DNA from: Pegoplata infirma
Lineage: Eukaryota > Arthropoda > Insecta > Diptera > Anthomyiidae
NCBI GenBank assembly: GCA_963921195.1
Contig: OY992537.1
Coordinates: 14,657,125 to 14,721,124 of the forward strand
Direction of reading: 5' to 3'
Length of the DNA stretch: 64,000 bases
Below are positions 22,586-34,920 of the stretch, piece by piece. Both the position numbers and the translations under genes were made by a program. Each line of letters starts with the position of its first letter. Position 1 is the first letter of the stretch. The notes under the pieces were generated by a model. The model saw nothing but the letters and a program-made list of their open reading frames with translations. It was not told the DNA's origin and searched no databases.

Positions 22586-23050
22586 AATGGATGGTCGTGT
22601 GAGACAACACGACATATTTGGCCTTCTCTTAATCAGAGGCGCACAAGTGAAATGATATAGCTTTCAAGAGGATAGATTTCGACAGTGGTTGCTATAATTA
22701 CCGGACACTGTCTTTAGGGAAGCACGCAGAGCGGTTAAATGTGCCGTCGAATGACTTTTACCGGAGTTGCATAGATAAAGAGGTGTCGAAAACTATCGAA
22801 CACTATCTGCCATTGTCCCACCCTTTACAGTCAGAGACTTGCTCCACTGGGATCTTGGAAGCTGCAGATCTTTCTGATTTGTTGGTTGTCAAAATTCAAT
22901 ATCTAAGGAGTTTCATAAAAAACTCAAATTGTTTTAACAGCAGGGACTAGTAGGGAAGTCTATTACAGTCCCGTGGTATCACAACGGACCTCAGCGTCTA
23001 CGTGTGCTGAAGTAAAACGTTAACAGCCACTTACAACCTAACTGTGCTAA
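22586..23050 (+). pseudogene. Non-LTR retrotransposon C-terminal relic with 3' UTR
   Basis: Translation from about 22717 reads GKHAERLNVPSNDFYRSCID, then KEVSKTIEHYLPLSHPL, then LSDLLVVKIQYLRSFIKNS. It matches the Cys-His tail H-A-x-R-L..PSNDFCRSC..EE..EHLLC of Jockey/R1-like elements, with the second Cys pair lost. The 3' UTR has GTATCACAACGGACCTCAGC and AACAGCCACTTACAACC, the tail also seen at 9054 and 19082. A subtype B HINE is inserted just after. Confidence 0.7.
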
Positions 23051-23054
23051 AAAA

Positions 23055-23569
23055 AACAAGTGAGAGTATTAAATTCGGCTGTGCCGAATCTATAATACCC
23101 TCCAACATATAAAAAAATTAAAAAAAAAAATTGCAGGGGCGTTTTTTTTGGGGGGGGGGGGGGGGGTCAGAAGGGGTCATTGGGGGACACATTAACCCAT
23201 GCGGTAAATGTTTAAAAATTAATTTGTTGTGCTTTTTGAGCTTTAGTAATACAATTCCATCATTATTTAAAAACATTTTTAAAATTAAATTCCCCCTGGT
23301 CTGATTTTGCCCATTTACGAACTTAAACTGCCTAGGACCAAAAAGACATATTCCTGCCAAATTTAACGAGTCTATCTCTTTTATTTTGGACTGCATCGTG
23401 TCTTATACAGACGGACGGACGGACATACGGACATTCTAGAAAAGTCTTAGAATCGATCATAGATCAATAATATCTATACTTTATGGGGTCCCCGACCGAT
23501 ATTTCGATGCGTTACAAACGGAATGACAAAGTGAGTATACCCCCATACTGTAGTTGGAGGGTATAAAAA
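23055..23569 (-). mobile_element. HINE subtype B, copy 2
   Basis: On the plus strand it begins AACAAGTGAGAGTATTAAAT, then TTCGGCTGTGCCGAA (the 3' hairpin read backwards), and ends CATACTGTAGTTGGAGGGTA plus TAAAAA. It includes a G-run at 23150-23167, GACGGACGGACGGAC and CTATACTTTATGGGGTC. It is 515 bp, shorter than copy 1 through an internal deletion. No duplication flanks it. Confidence 0.8.
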
Positions 23570-25290
23570 TGCTAAGAAAATGCTGGAAAAAAATATAGTG
23601 GGTGAAAAAAATTTTGTATGATACGAAGTTATTGTACACGTTTAAATTCCATTCTGTATTCAATTCCGTTTCATGTGTTTACCAGCAGTTTAATTAAAGC
23701 ATTTTGCATTTTTAGGTTATGTGGAATCATCCAACATTTTTAAGGTGTCCTAACATAACCTAGTGAAGGTTATAAAAACAAACAAAAAGTATTTAAAAAT
23801 TTCTTTTAAATTTTAAAATGGGTTTTAGTAAACCCTTTTTAGTTTCTTTTAAACAATTTCCAAATCAATGCCGTACAGAATTTCATAATCAGCCTGAATA
23901 TCGATTTACAAAAAAAAAAAATTTGTAAGATATTCCCTTTTTTATATTTAATCGATTAAAATAACATTAAAGGGATTTAAATTCTTAAAGAAAAAATAAT
24001 TTTTATATCCCCTCCATTAAAAAAAAAAACATAAATCACTCGTGTTTTTTTTTTTTGTTAAAAAAAATATAATTTTGAGGTTGCAAGTTTTGCAATTTTG
24101 TTGCAAAACACACACAAAAGCCTTTAGGGGTTAAAAAAAGAACAATACAGTTCAACATTAAAATTTGCAATAAAACCTTTATAACTTCTTTTCTTTTTTT
24201 TGTTTAAGAAATTTTAATTATAATATAAAAAGAGTTGAGTAAGGAAGAGACATACGTACTAAATATTTTGCAAAATGTTTTTTTTTCTTTTAAAGGTGTG
24301 TGACCTGTAAAAATACTCAACCAAATAAACTTTGGCCATACATTTGGTAATAAAAGATTGTGGTGGGAAAGTGGTTATTGTGTTGACAAAAAAAATAAAA
24401 TAAAACCAAGAAACAGGCACGCGTTTATGTGTTCTCAAAAACTCATAACCTTTTTGCCCGCCACACACAACGATAACATTATGAATTTTATATTATTTTG
24501 CATAAATAAACAGGTGGTCCTCGTTTAACATAATTTTCATTGATAATTGAAAAATATTTTATTAAATATTATCATTTTTATTTTGTAAAACGTTGAAAAT
24601 TGTTCTAGGACCTTATCAAATATTCATAATCCTTAATCTAGCGATTTTGTCTGTTGAAATCACGATAGAGGAAAAACGAGAGAAGCATTAGGGCTGAAAC
24701 TTGTTAGGAATATGTCTTATAGTTCTACACAGGTTAAGTTTGTGAATAAGCGAAATCGGTCCAGGCGAAAAAAAATCCCCTTGTAAAACCCAGAAAAATA
24801 AAAATTCTTTCTGTTCATCTGTTCGGACTTGGACCAAGAGAGTGAAACTAGTGCCACTTTCTCTTGTTTTTTTTTCGAAAATAATAAATTACTAATTAGA
24901 TTCCTCCTTCATTCTTAAATCGTTTATATCGTGGTTTACCTGTCCGTTATAATTAAAAACTGCTCCCTTTTTGCCAAAGCTAATTTGTATAACTTTTTTT
25001 CTTAATTTTTCTTTTGTGATTTAATGATTATTAACTCAATGACAAAACTAATTACAACAGTTTTTTCCATTTTAATATAGTTTTGTTGACTGCAAATAAA
25101 CAAATAGTAATATTTTTAATTGTTTCAAAGTTATTTTTTTTATGGATTTTCTTTAACAAAGTTTTTAATAACAAATAAGAACGGTGGTTTTAATGAAAAA
25201 AAAATTTGAATTTTTTTTATAGAAATTTTTGACGAAAATATCAACTTTTAATGAAAAAAATTATTTTAAAACTTCTTTGATAAAACTTTC
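23570..25290. other. AT-rich stretch, mostly unrecognised
   Basis: Around 24640-24790, GTCTGTTGAAATCACGATAG and CGAAATCGGTCCAGGCG resemble decayed HINE interior on the plus strand. The remainder is AT-rich with T and A runs and no supportable gene. Confidence 0.4.
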
Positions 25291-25296
25291 AAAGTT

Positions 25297-26625
25297 CCGG
25301 CGGGGGACCTTGGGGGACAAATTGGGGCTTACAAATTGATTTATTATGATTTTTTCGTTTAATCAATACAATTTTATCGTTGTTTTAACAATTTTTAAAT
25401 ATCCACGACCACAAAAAGGGGTGGTTCGAAAAAAAAAAACACATTTTCTAATCCCCTTGTCCCAGGTGCAGGACTTTAAACTTCTTCTGACATAAAATAT
25501 TTTTATTTGCTTAACAAAAATACCAAACAAAATGCAAAAAAAAATATTTTTTTAGAGGCTGGTTAAGTCTTTAAAGGGAAAGCTTACCCCCACCCTCCCG
25601 GAAAGTTTTGCCCATTTGCGAATTAAACCCTTAAAAGGGAGGAGGGACATTTTCTTATCCTTTGGGTCCAAACTTGAACTTTTTGAAACTGTAACATTTG
25701 TTTAACAAAAAAAAAAAAATTTAAATAATTTTTAGAATGTTGGGTTTAAGGAGGTTGGTTTACCCAGCAAAACTTAGATTACCAAATAAGGTATAAAATA
25801 AGGTATAGGATCTCATATTTTATGCATTGCAGCATTGATGATTTTAACAGGCGATGAGACTCAAAGTAATGCATCCACATTATCACAAAAAATACCAGTA
25901 AGGTATAAAATAAGTCATAAATTTATAACGAAGAATACGAGTAAGGTGTAAAATATATGATATTTTATAGGTTACGAGAAATGAAATAATATAGCATACC
26001 AGAAGACAATATATAAGGTGTTACGAGTAGTGAAAAAGTAATTTTGTATTAAATTTACTCATGGGATTGTTAGTGTAAGTAGATAAAATACGCTCGTGAG
26101 TGTGTGTCGTTAGAAATTTCCTGTCGTGAGCCCATCTCTAGTTTAAACTTATGCATTTTTTTATAAAATAATTATTTTTTATGTTATTGTAATGCATTAT
26201 GCATCCAATTATAAATAATGCATTATTTCAAACTTTCAAATAATACATAATGTAACCAAATATAAGTCATCCATGATTTAATGTTTAGAAATAATAACTA
26301 TGAAATAAATTTTTTCCAATAGTCATGCATTACGTAGCAAATTATTAGTAATGAATTATTTTTCACTTTAAAATAATACGTTGTGGAACAAATGTTTGGT
26401 AAGACATCATAAAATAATGCTACAAATAAGGTATATACATTACCTGGTAATGTGTTATATAATCACTACCCATTACCAAAGTTTTGCTGGGTAGTTCTTC
26501 AAGGGGGGAACTTTTTCCTCCCGTTCTGATTTTGCCCATTTACGAACTTTGCCTTCTGAGGACCATAAGACATATTCGTGCCCAACTTCAGAAGTCTCTT
26601 TTAGTTTAGAATGCATCGTGTTATA
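25297..26625 (-). mobile_element. HINE subtype B fragment carrying a TA element
   Basis: Plus-strand landmarks include GTGCAGGACTTTAAACTTCT, GAGGTTGGTTTA (cut), GTTCTTCAAGGGGGGAAC, TTTTGCCCATTTACGAAC and GAATGCATCGTGTTATA. They are in the same order as in the 54784 copy. The core and hairpin ends are missing. It is interrupted by the element at 25763 and abuts the CACTCAAAA element at 26628. Confidence 0.7.
25763..26491. mobile_element. TA-flanked miniature element with CCCAGCAAAACTT ends
   Basis: The 729-bp element starts CCCAGCAAAACTTAGATTAC and ends ACCAAAGTTTTGCTGGG, with TA on both sides (25761-25762 and 26492-26493). Other subtype B HINE copies read GGTTGGTTTAGTTCTTC without a break, which proves the insertion and the TA target. 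The interior is rich in AAGGTATAAAATA and AATAATGCATTA words. A TA duplication points to Tc1/mariner-type mobilisation. There is no coding sequence. Confidence 0.88.
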
Positions 26626-26627
26626 TA

Positions 26628-28192
26628 CACTCAAAAAAAAAAAATTTAATGTTAGCAAAAACAAGTGTGAGTGTTAAATTCGGCTGTGCCGAATCTTTTA
26701 TACCCTCCAACACGTTTAAAATTACAAAAAAAAAAAAAAAACCCAGGGGCGTATTTTTCTTTTTGGTGGGGGGGTGGGGGGGTCGGTGTAGTTTGTGGGG
26801 GACACCTGTACCCCCGCTTTATATGTTTACAAATTTTTTGCTTATGATATTTACGCTTAGATAATAAATTTTTATCGTTATTTTAAATTAATTTCTATAA
26901 CCACGCCTTCAAAGGGGGGCGGCCTGAAAAAAATCTAATTTCCTAGCCCCCTTGGTCCAAGCGCTGGTCTATGAACATAATATGGCATACAAAGGTTACA
27001 TTTGTTGAGCAAAAATAAAAAAAAATCTTAAAAATATCGTAATTTTTAGGGGTCGTTTTAGTTCTTAAAGGGGGAACTTTTTATCCCTTGGTCCGATTTT
27101 GCCCATCTTCGAACTTAACCTTACCAGTAACATAAGAGATATTCTTACCCAATTTAAGGGTTCTAGCTCTTTTGGTTTGGACTGCATCGTTATTTCTACA
27201 GACGGACGGACGGCGCTAGAATGTCTTAGATTCTATCATGGATCAATATTATATATACTTTGTGGGGTCCCCGACCGATATTTCGATATGTTACACACGG
27301 AATGACAAAGTGAGTATACCCCCATACTGTGGTTGGAGGGTATAAAAAGCTTGTAAACCTACAAGAAAATTTGCTGATTTTGAACCCACAATTTTTTTGG
27401 TAAAGTTAGCAAAAATGTTTTGCCAAAAATTAGTTAACTGAATTTTTTTTTATTTCAACTTAGTACACATTTGAGGACCCCATTGGTTTCGGACCCGATA
27501 GGTCCAGACCTCGATGGGCCTAGACCTAGTTGGGTTCCTTAAAAATCGTAGTTTTTGATCCAAAATTTGTGTCCGTTTCGCTCTACCTTGCTTAGTTTTT
27601 GAGATACGTGATTTTAGGGGATCACCGGGGTTTTGAGAATTACAAAACTCGATAACTTCAAAAATATTACTCGGAGAGCTTTTTATTATTTTGCTGTCTT
27701 GTTCTACGTGTTGAGAGCTACAAAATGCTTTTGGACTTTTTGTTGTGTCGGCAATATTTACCGAGAAATTAGCATTTTAAAATTTTCGGGAATGCTAACT
27801 TTTATGGATCCAAAGTAAGGACCCATTAGGGTCCACACATGTGAAGAGGACCGGCGATACTATGGAGAGCCCGAGAACCAAAAGTGACCTCCATTTTGCT
27901 CTATCTGGCTTAGTTTCCGAGATTGTGCCATTTTAAGTTTTCTGAAAATAAAACAAAATTTACCATTTATTTTTGCTAATATTAGCAAAAAAGCTTGTAA
28001 AAATTTTGCCAACTCAATTTTAAATTTAGCAAAAAAAATTAGTACAAATTTTGTTTAAAATTGCTAATGCTCTAAATGAAGTTTACAAGATATTTTTGCT
28101 AACATGCTAATCTCAACTAAAAATTTGCTAAAAGTTAGCTAACCAGCATTAGCAAAAAAATTAGTAAATCTACTAAAGTATTATTTTGAGTG
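26628..28192 (-). mobile_element. CACTCAAAA-ended element, type C, copy 2, with HINE inside
   Basis: The left end, CACTCAAAAAAAAAAAATTT then AATGTTAGC, and right end, CTAAAGTATTATTTTGAGTG, are the inverse of copy 1 at 8208. Shared interior landmarks are TTAGTTAACTGAATTTTTTT, GTGTCGGCAATATTTACCG and CGGCGATACTATGG. The left flank is TA, the right flank CA. The subtype B HINE at 26661 sits in its left end. Copy 1 shows the uninterrupted sequence. Confidence 0.8.
26661..27348 (-). mobile_element. HINE subtype B, copy 3, with empty site in the window
   Basis: The element is flanked by GTTAGCAAAA on the left and GCTTGTAAACC on the right. The type C copy at 8208, inverted, reads GTTAGCAAAAAAGGTTGTAA. 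The HINE therefore inserted into an A-run with no duplication, as expected of Helitron-like elements. Its ends are ACAAGTGTGAGTGTTAAATT (hairpin side) and GGTTGGAGGGTATAAAAA. The core reads ATATATACTTTGTGGGGTCC. Confidence 0.88.
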
Positions 28193-29255
28193 CATTTTAG
28201 TCTTTAATTTATCTAATCTCAGGTACTTTCTACAGAATAGTTTTTCAAAAGACTGTTTCAGTAGAAAAATAGAATAGAAAAAAAATTTCACAACCTAAGA
28301 AGAAAATTTCTCTCATGGCTCAAAAAAATTTTAAAATCAGGAAGTTTTTTTGGGAAAATCATGTCTCAAGTCTGTATATTTTCTTTTGGAAAATTATTTT
28401 AGGATCAGGGTCGTTTGCTGTCTTAAACCTTTGCTATAGGAATACATTTTTAAAATTTTAGATTCAAAACTGACCCTGCAAAAAAAAAACTCTGAAAAAA
28501 AAAAAATCGAAAATTACATTTTAGAATAGAAAATATCATTTCAAAATTTCATTTAAAAGTTCCATTAGCGCCAAAAATGTGTATTGTTTAAAAATCAATT
28601 GAAAATTGTTGTTGCTAATTGCAACCACAAATACTTAGCAAACAATTCTTGTCAAAAATTAGTACTTCTTTAAAGTTCTTGTGCATTCAAGTTCTTTCTA
28701 CAAATTTGTTGTGATGGTTTTATTGTTTATGTATTTTTTTTTTTTTTTTTTTGGGAATAATGCCGCCAAAAGTTCATGAAATGTTCATGAAAGTAATTAA
28801 TTCCTTGTTTTTTTTAACAATTTGTTTTTAATAGTTTTTTCTTTTTTTGAAGCAGCTGTTGCTATTTTCGGTTATAATCTTAGGAAAAAACGTTGGTCTG
28901 TTGTGTTATTAGGGGGTGTTTTTCTTTTCAACCACTTAAACTCGTTGGACCGTAAATTATTGAAAACTGTTTTTCCTTCTTGTTTTTTTTTGACAAGTGG
29001 AACAAATAAAAAAGAGGGCACTGGCTAGAATTTCATCAGTTAATGTTTGGGTATTAACATTTTGAAGTGGTTAACAAATTAAACCATTTCAGATGATAAC
29101 TCGAAAGATATCAATTGACCGAATATAAGTTTTTTCGGAACTTTTAACTTAATTTATGAAAAAACTTAGGTGTAGCGGAAAATTTTTGAGATCAGATTCG
29201 TTTTTGGTGTGATTAAAATTCTCTAAACCTTTAAGTACCTTTATTATTGTTCACT
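28193..29255. other. AT-rich stretch, nothing coding
   Basis: Around 28310-28560 it is rich in AAAATTTCA and AGAAAA words, with a weak resemblance to the GTCTCAGA array at 32825. A 68-codon frame near 28822 spans T-runs and has no recognisable domain. Confidence 0.45.
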
Positions 29256-29261
29256 TAAAAA

Positions 29262-29585
29262 AAGATCATTCGAAGATTCCATTTGTGTTTCGATGATTCC
29301 ATTTTTAATTCGAAGATACCCTTTTATAATTGGAAGAATCCATTCGTAATGCGAGGATTCCATCTGTAATTCAAAGATTCAATTCGAAAAAGATCTATTG
29401 TAATTCGAAAAAGATCAATTATAATTCGAAAAAGATCAATTGTAATTCGAAAATTATCAATTGTATTTCGAAATGGATCAATATTATTTTAAAAATGATC
29501 AATTGTAATTGAAAATCTATTATAGTTCCAAAAATATCAATTTTAATTTGAAAATGATTCCAATTATTGTTCGAAAAAGATCCAT
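29262..29585 (+). repeat. 21-bp minisatellite, array 1 (GATCAATTGTAATTCGAAAA type)
   Basis: About 14 degenerate units of GATCAATTGTAATTCGAAAA plus A. It begins with variants such as TTCGAAGATTCCATTTGT. The same unit forms arrays at 30820 and 39248. The frame across it (repeated NSKKI) is a product of the repeat. A CACTCAAAA-type right end (AGTTTTATTTTGAGTG at 29663-29678) follows closely. Confidence 0.8.
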
Positions 29586-29679
29586 TTAAATTTATGTTTG
29601 CTAGTACAAATTTTACAAAAACTGTTCTGTAAAATTACAGTTTTTTTAATGTAATTTTGCAAAGTTTTATTTTGAGTGT

Positions 29680-30815
29680 TTTATTTAAGGGTTTCCTTAT
29701 CTTTAAAATATTTATGGAGATTTTTAAATACACAAACTTCAAAAAATACCACCACTATAATTTTTTTTACCATTATTATAATCTCAATTTACAATTTTTC
29801 ACCTTCATCTCTAACAAGTGACACCTGAAACTTGTTTCCTTCCTAAAACGAAAAAAAAATAACACACAGACACATATTTCCAATTATAATAAACCTTTGC
29901 TACTTATCGTTTACAAATTCTAATATGAGCAGCTCTGTAAACACAATGGTACCTACACCAAAAAAAAAAATGAAAAACTTGTTTCCATAATCTCTTTCAA
30001 ACAACTCATCATCATGGTCGTTAGCAACCCTCTACAGCAAAAAAAAAAAAGTAAGAAAAACCTATCATCTATCATTTTTCTACTTGTTTAAATGAAAAAT
30101 CCTGATTAAGTGAATTATACAAGACTTAGACAAATTTATTAAGAAAGAGATAGAAAACTAGACACTTCCTCTTTCTCTTTAAAGGGCCAAAAACTACTTG
30201 TGTGTATATATCAATAATTTCTTAACATCTGTCGTTTTTTTTCTATATTGAAATTCCAAGTCGGTTCTTATAATCTGTGCATTTGACACGCCAGAAGGTT
30301 TTAGTTTTTCTTAAAAAAAAAAAAAAATCCATTCCATCTTAATAAATACATACCGGCATATTTTTGTGAATAAATGGTCAGTTTCTTTATTATTGTTATT
30401 ATGAAGGTTTTGTGAAAGGTTTGTTTTTCATTACGCCTTAAATCAACTTGAAATTAATTTTTGTAGTACCTGTGAATTATTAACTAACAATTTGTAATAC
30501 TGTGACTTAAATGTTTTATTGAAACTAAGAAAAACAACTGTTATTTTGATTTTAAATCAATTTAAAATTTGTTAAAAAACATATATTTATTGAATTTGTT
30601 TAAAAATATAATTTTAAATTGGTCCTTCGAACCGGGTGAATAAACATAGAATTTGGCATTAAATCAAGAATTCAGACTTAAATCAGTATTTTACCAATCA
30701 GTTTGACTTGGAAGATTTTTTAAACAAATGTTTAGGCCAGACTTTATTTAAATTTTAACGATTAATATAGTCCAAATGTAATTGAGACAGACATTATGTA
30801 TTGATTTTAATCGGC
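29680..30815. other. AT-rich stretch, possible single-copy DNA
   Basis: There are no repeat ends and no coding signal. Mixed-composition text at 29880-30300 (for example AATATGAGCAGCTCTGTAAA) has no second copy in the window and might be host sequence. Confidence 0.4.
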
Positions 30816-30819
30816 ACTT

Positions 30820-31335
30820 GTTATTTGAAGATTCCATTTGTAACTCGAAGATTCCATTTGAAATTCGAAAATTCCATTTGTAAATCGAAGATTCTTCTTG
30901 TAATTAGAATACTCCATTTGTAATTCGGAGATTCCAATTGTAATTTGAATATTCAAATTTTGATTTGTAAAAGATCAATTGTAATTCGTTAAAGATTAAT
31001 TGTAATTCGTAAAAGATCAATTGTTATTCGTAAAAGATCAATTGTTATTCGAAAAAGATCAATTGTAATTCAAAAAAAGATAAATTTTTATTCGAAAAAG
31101 ATCGCAATAATCAAAAAAGGTTAATTGTAATTCAAAGATTCCAAAAGATCAATTGTAGTTCGAAAATGATCAATTATAATTCGAAAAAGATCAATTGTAA
31201 TTCGAAAAAGATCAATCATAATTCGAAATAGATCAATTGTAATTTAAAAAATATCAATTGTAATTCGAAAAATATCAACTGAATTTCCATTGATCTTTTT
31301 CGACTTTTGTTTTTCGAATTAAAATTGATCTTTTA
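30820..31335 (+). repeat. 21-bp minisatellite, array 2
   Basis: About 21 units of the GATCAATTGTAATTCGAAAA type, with 5' variants GAAGATTCCATTTGTAA. Near 31285 the orientation flips (ATTGATCTTTTTCGAC, ATTAAAATTGATCTTTT), giving a short inverted arm. It runs straight into the 3' side of the RT relic at 31333. Confidence 0.85.
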
Positions 31336-32240
31336 TGAAGCATCAACGCCCTCCTTTGCACACGGTCCAAAAGCTCCAAAATAGACTTTAAAGCCCCTGC
31401 CCATATATGGGAGTTGTATTCCATCTTCGATCGGATGTAGGTGGTATAAATAGTTAGGAGATCGGATGAGGTGAAGTACTTCTTCACCGAGACACTTGAA
31501 TGCTTCTTTCGACACTTCAAAAACGTGTTTATTCCAACGGACATCGCACTGAATTTTCATGCCCAGAACATCAAAAGTGTCCGATTCCTCGATACCTATA
31601 CCACCCATTTGTACAGATGACGCTGGTGATTCCACATTCCTGTGGGTCAACATACAACATTGGGTCTTGCGTGCATTAAACTTGACCCTATTCGCAAGAC
31701 CCCACTCAGAGATTGTCGACAGGTCCTGATTAAGTGTGACATTCATAATCCGCCGTTTTTCCTCAACCTGAACAAGGCTTGGCCTACGATCGAAGGAAAA
31801 TGAATGACAAATGTTGCTGTCATCTGCAAAAGAGTAGATAGGATTTGAAGTTTGACTTAGAAGGTCGTTAAGAAAAATAAGAAAAAGGGTAGGAGAGAGA
31901 ACAGAACCTTGCGGTACCCCTGATTGAAGCTGAAACTCATCCGATGAGAAACCATCTATAACAACACGTATAGATCGGTTCCTGAGAAAACTCGAAATAA
32001 GTCGAGAGAAGTCATTACCGACACCAAAGGCATTAAGCTTAGATATGAGTGCACCGTGCCACACACAATCAAATGCCTTGGAAATATCCAGAGCAACCAC
32101 CTTACTCTCACCAAAACGGTGGATCGAACGACTCCAACGTTCCGAAAGGAACGCCATCAGATCCCCAGTAGAACGAGTCCTATGAAAACCATACTGTCGA
32201 AACCATACCATCTGTAAATGGTGTACACATTTGGAGCCCA
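31333..32240 (-). pseudogene. Non-LTR retrotransposon reverse transcriptase relic
   Basis: The longest protein similarity in the window, about 300 codons on the minus strand. Domains in order: RQYGFHRTRSTGDLM (fingers), KVVALDISKAFDCVWHGALI (motif A with catalytic Asp), SGVPQGSVLSPTLFLIFLND (motif B), YSFADDSN (motif C, the catalytic FADD), then NRVKFNARKTQCC. After a frameshift near 31550 the thumb continues in another frame as YIRSKMEYNSHIWAGA and LLDRVQRRA. The APE endonuclease and the C-terminus are missing. It would copy its own RNA at a nicked target. The catalytic residues are intact but the gene is truncated and frameshifted. It is of Jockey/CR1-group type; relics at 44490 and 53990 are close relatives. 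Confidence 0.9.
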
Positions 32241-32727
32241 CACACAAAAAAACCTTGTCAAATTACTCGAAAAAGTCTCGTAATCCCATTTTACCAATAT
32301 TTAACAGTTTTCCTTGTTTTTAAATAAAAAATTTTCGATCAAAATTTTCATTTTTTTTTTTGTAATTTTACAATTTTTTTTTGTAATTTTACAATTTTTT
32401 TTTTGTATTTTTACAAATTTACAATTTTTACAAAAAAAATCTAGTAAATTTATAAAATTCTTTGTAAGTTTTATTGAAATTTACAATTTTATTTGTAAAA
32501 AGTTTGTAAAATTACAAAAAAGCTCGAAATTTTTACTAGGAATTCTCGTAAAATATAAGGTTGTAAAAAATCTCCTTGTAAGTTTTATCGCACCAAAAAA
32601 GTTGTAAATTTACAATTTTATTGGTAAAAAGCATGTAAAATTTAAAAAAAATTGGTAAAAAGCTTGTAAGATTACAAGAAATTTTTGCAATAGGAGGTAG
32701 TCATTTAACAAGGTTTTTTTTTGAGTG
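32241..32727. mobile_element. CACWCAAAA-ended miniature element with CCTTGTYAAAT
   Basis: The 487-bp element starts CACACAAAAAAACCTTGTC, and its right end reversed reads CACTCAAAAAAAAACCTTGT. CA lies on both sides. The interior repeats TTTACAATTTT and AAAAATTGTAAATT words. It abuts the 5' side of the RT relic. A 97-codon frame inside is low-complexity. Confidence 0.6.
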
Positions 32728-32824
32728 CAGTACCGCTCACGTGTACCGGGGTCCCCGACCTAAGGGGCCCCGAAATGCCAATAAATTTGGTTATACGAAA
32801 ATGGAAAATTTTTTTTTAGTTTGT

Positions 32825-33215
32825 TTTTAAAGAAAGTTTCACATTTTCTTACAGAAAAATTCTCAGGATCTAACAGATTTTTCATATACATCTGACACTT
32901 TTTCTATAGTACAAATTTGTCCTATATCAAAAGTCTCAAATTCAAATTGAGAAATATTTTTCGTACAGAAAAAATTTCAGATTCAAAGGTTTAAAAAGTT
33001 TAAAGTTCATAGAAGTTTTGCCAAAATAAAAAGTCTCAGATTTTGAGACACTTATCAGAAAAAAATCTCACATTCTAACCATTTTTCATAAAGTCTGAGA
33101 TTTTGAAGCATTTTTGTTATAGAAAAAGTCTCAGATTCTGAGAGATGTTTCGTTTAGAAAAAGTCTCAGATGCTGAGACATTTTTCGTATAAAAAAGTCT
33201 AAGATTCTGATTCAG
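32825..33215. repeat. Array of GTCTCAGATTYTGAGAC palindromes
   Basis: Roughly ten degenerate 38-45-bp units contain AAAAGTCTCAGATTCTGAGA then CATTTTTCGTATAGA. The core is a palindrome, so every unit can form a hairpin. After it comes TTGCTTAGTTTTCAAGATAT, a motif shared with the type C elements. Confidence 0.65.
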
Positions 33216-34918
33216 ATTCATGCGTTTTGCTCTCTTTTGCTTAGTTTTCAAGATATCCCCATTTTTAGTTTTTAACGTTTCCTAACATTTTCGTTTAGTG
33301 CACACGATATTTTCAATATTAAATTTCCAATTGATATGTTAACAATTTCATTTAAATTTAATCTTTTATAATGTTTCGTCGTATTTCTTCCATCTCTTTC
33401 TCTCTCTCTGTCAGAATTTAAAACAGATGATTTTAAAAAATTTTTAATTCAAACGCTTCAGTTATTTGTTATTTTAATTTTATTTAACACTGACTTGTCT
33501 ATCAAAAACCACATGAATTATACATATTTTACTCGATATTTATGGTTGATGTGGTTATTGTGTTGCATGCGACGTCTAAAGTATCTCTCTGTATAGACTG
33601 ACTGCATACATTTTTATACATTTCAAACATTTAGACCACACCAGAGTAAGGCTGGCGTTTTTTGAACTCAAGCTCTCGTTTTTTTTCCCTACACATTAAG
33701 TTGTATTTTCATTTTTTTGAAAATAATTAAAACTAAAGTTACCATAAACACACAGAACTCCTCTATTCAACAAAAGCTTTAATTTCTTAACACAATAAGA
33801 TATGAAAATGGGGAGGAATACAAACAGAAGAAGAGACAGTGGTTTAAGACTGGTTTTTAGTTTCGTTTTGTAATTCTTGGAGAATTCTTAAGATGCACAA
33901 AGACAATAAAGATGCTATATGAATCAGAGATACAAGACAGTTGATTGACTACGATTAGTCGCCGGCAGCAGAAGCAGACGCTTGACCTGTTTTCACACGG
34001 TCGAACTTTCAGCGGTTATCCATCACTGAGGGAAAAAATCGTAGTCAAATCAAAACTTTTTCATGCTCATTTTAAAAATCTCAAATTTTTAAACAAAAGT
34101 TCAGTTTTATGGAAGTAAAAGTTTGATAAATTAAATATGTTTCGGTCTTGATTTCAAAATAATTTTTTTTTTTGAATTAAGTATACATTTTCATTTCCTG
34201 AAATTGTTGAATATTATCATTTTGATTATAAACATTATTAAAATGAGTTTTCAACAATTTGAAAACGATCTATAATATCAAAAAAGCATCGTGTTCTTTT
34301 TAATGTAAATTTAAGAATCGGAAACGTGTTTAAAATGATTTCAAATGCCGAATTCCCATAAATACCGTTTTATGAGCCGAACCGTTTGTGCCTGACTGAA
34401 CCGAACGACCCAAAAATTATATGCATGTCCAAATTAATTCTATTTGCTATTTGTTTTAAAAATTAAGTAAAATTAGTTAAATTTTAATATGTATTTGTAA
34501 ATTTAAAGTGTAAAATTCTTACATTTTAGATGTTTTTTTTTTCTGACAATAAAGTCTGTGAAATTTTTTAAAAAATCACTAGACCAAACAACATAAACAA
34601 TTGCTATAAAAAACACAAACTGTAATAAAATACAAAATTCGTACTGTGATTAAATGACATTTGGTAGACATTAGACTGCATAAAAAAGCAACAATAGAAG
34701 AAAAGTTTTTAAAACTAACAGAATATTACAATAGCAGCAATTGAAATTGTTTTTTTTTTTTAACGGGAAGGGCTGATATAAAACTTTAAGAATAAACCAT
34801 AAATTTGATTAGAGTTAGACCATGCATTAAGTCAAGTAAAATTATCATGATTTTTATGTTGTGTAGAAAGAAAGTAATTTCTTTTTTCTTTCACAATAAA
34901 TCACAATGAAACATGGAA
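33216..34918. other. AT-rich stretch with a mixed-composition island
   Basis: A CT run (CTCTTTCTCTCTCTCTGTC near 33398) and an island at 33950-34030 (ATTAGTCGCCGGCAGCAGAA, then GCAGACGCTTGACCTG) are not repeated here and may be host DNA. They have no open frame of note and I cannot assign a promoter. The rest is AT-rich. Confidence 0.4.
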
Positions 34919-34920
34919 TA

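Noticed and set aside
33950..34030. Possible promoter or 5' exon (ATTAGTCGCCGGCAGCAG)
   Set aside because: It has an initiator-like start and mixed composition, but no downstream element at the right spacing, no open frame and no splice context; too weak to call.
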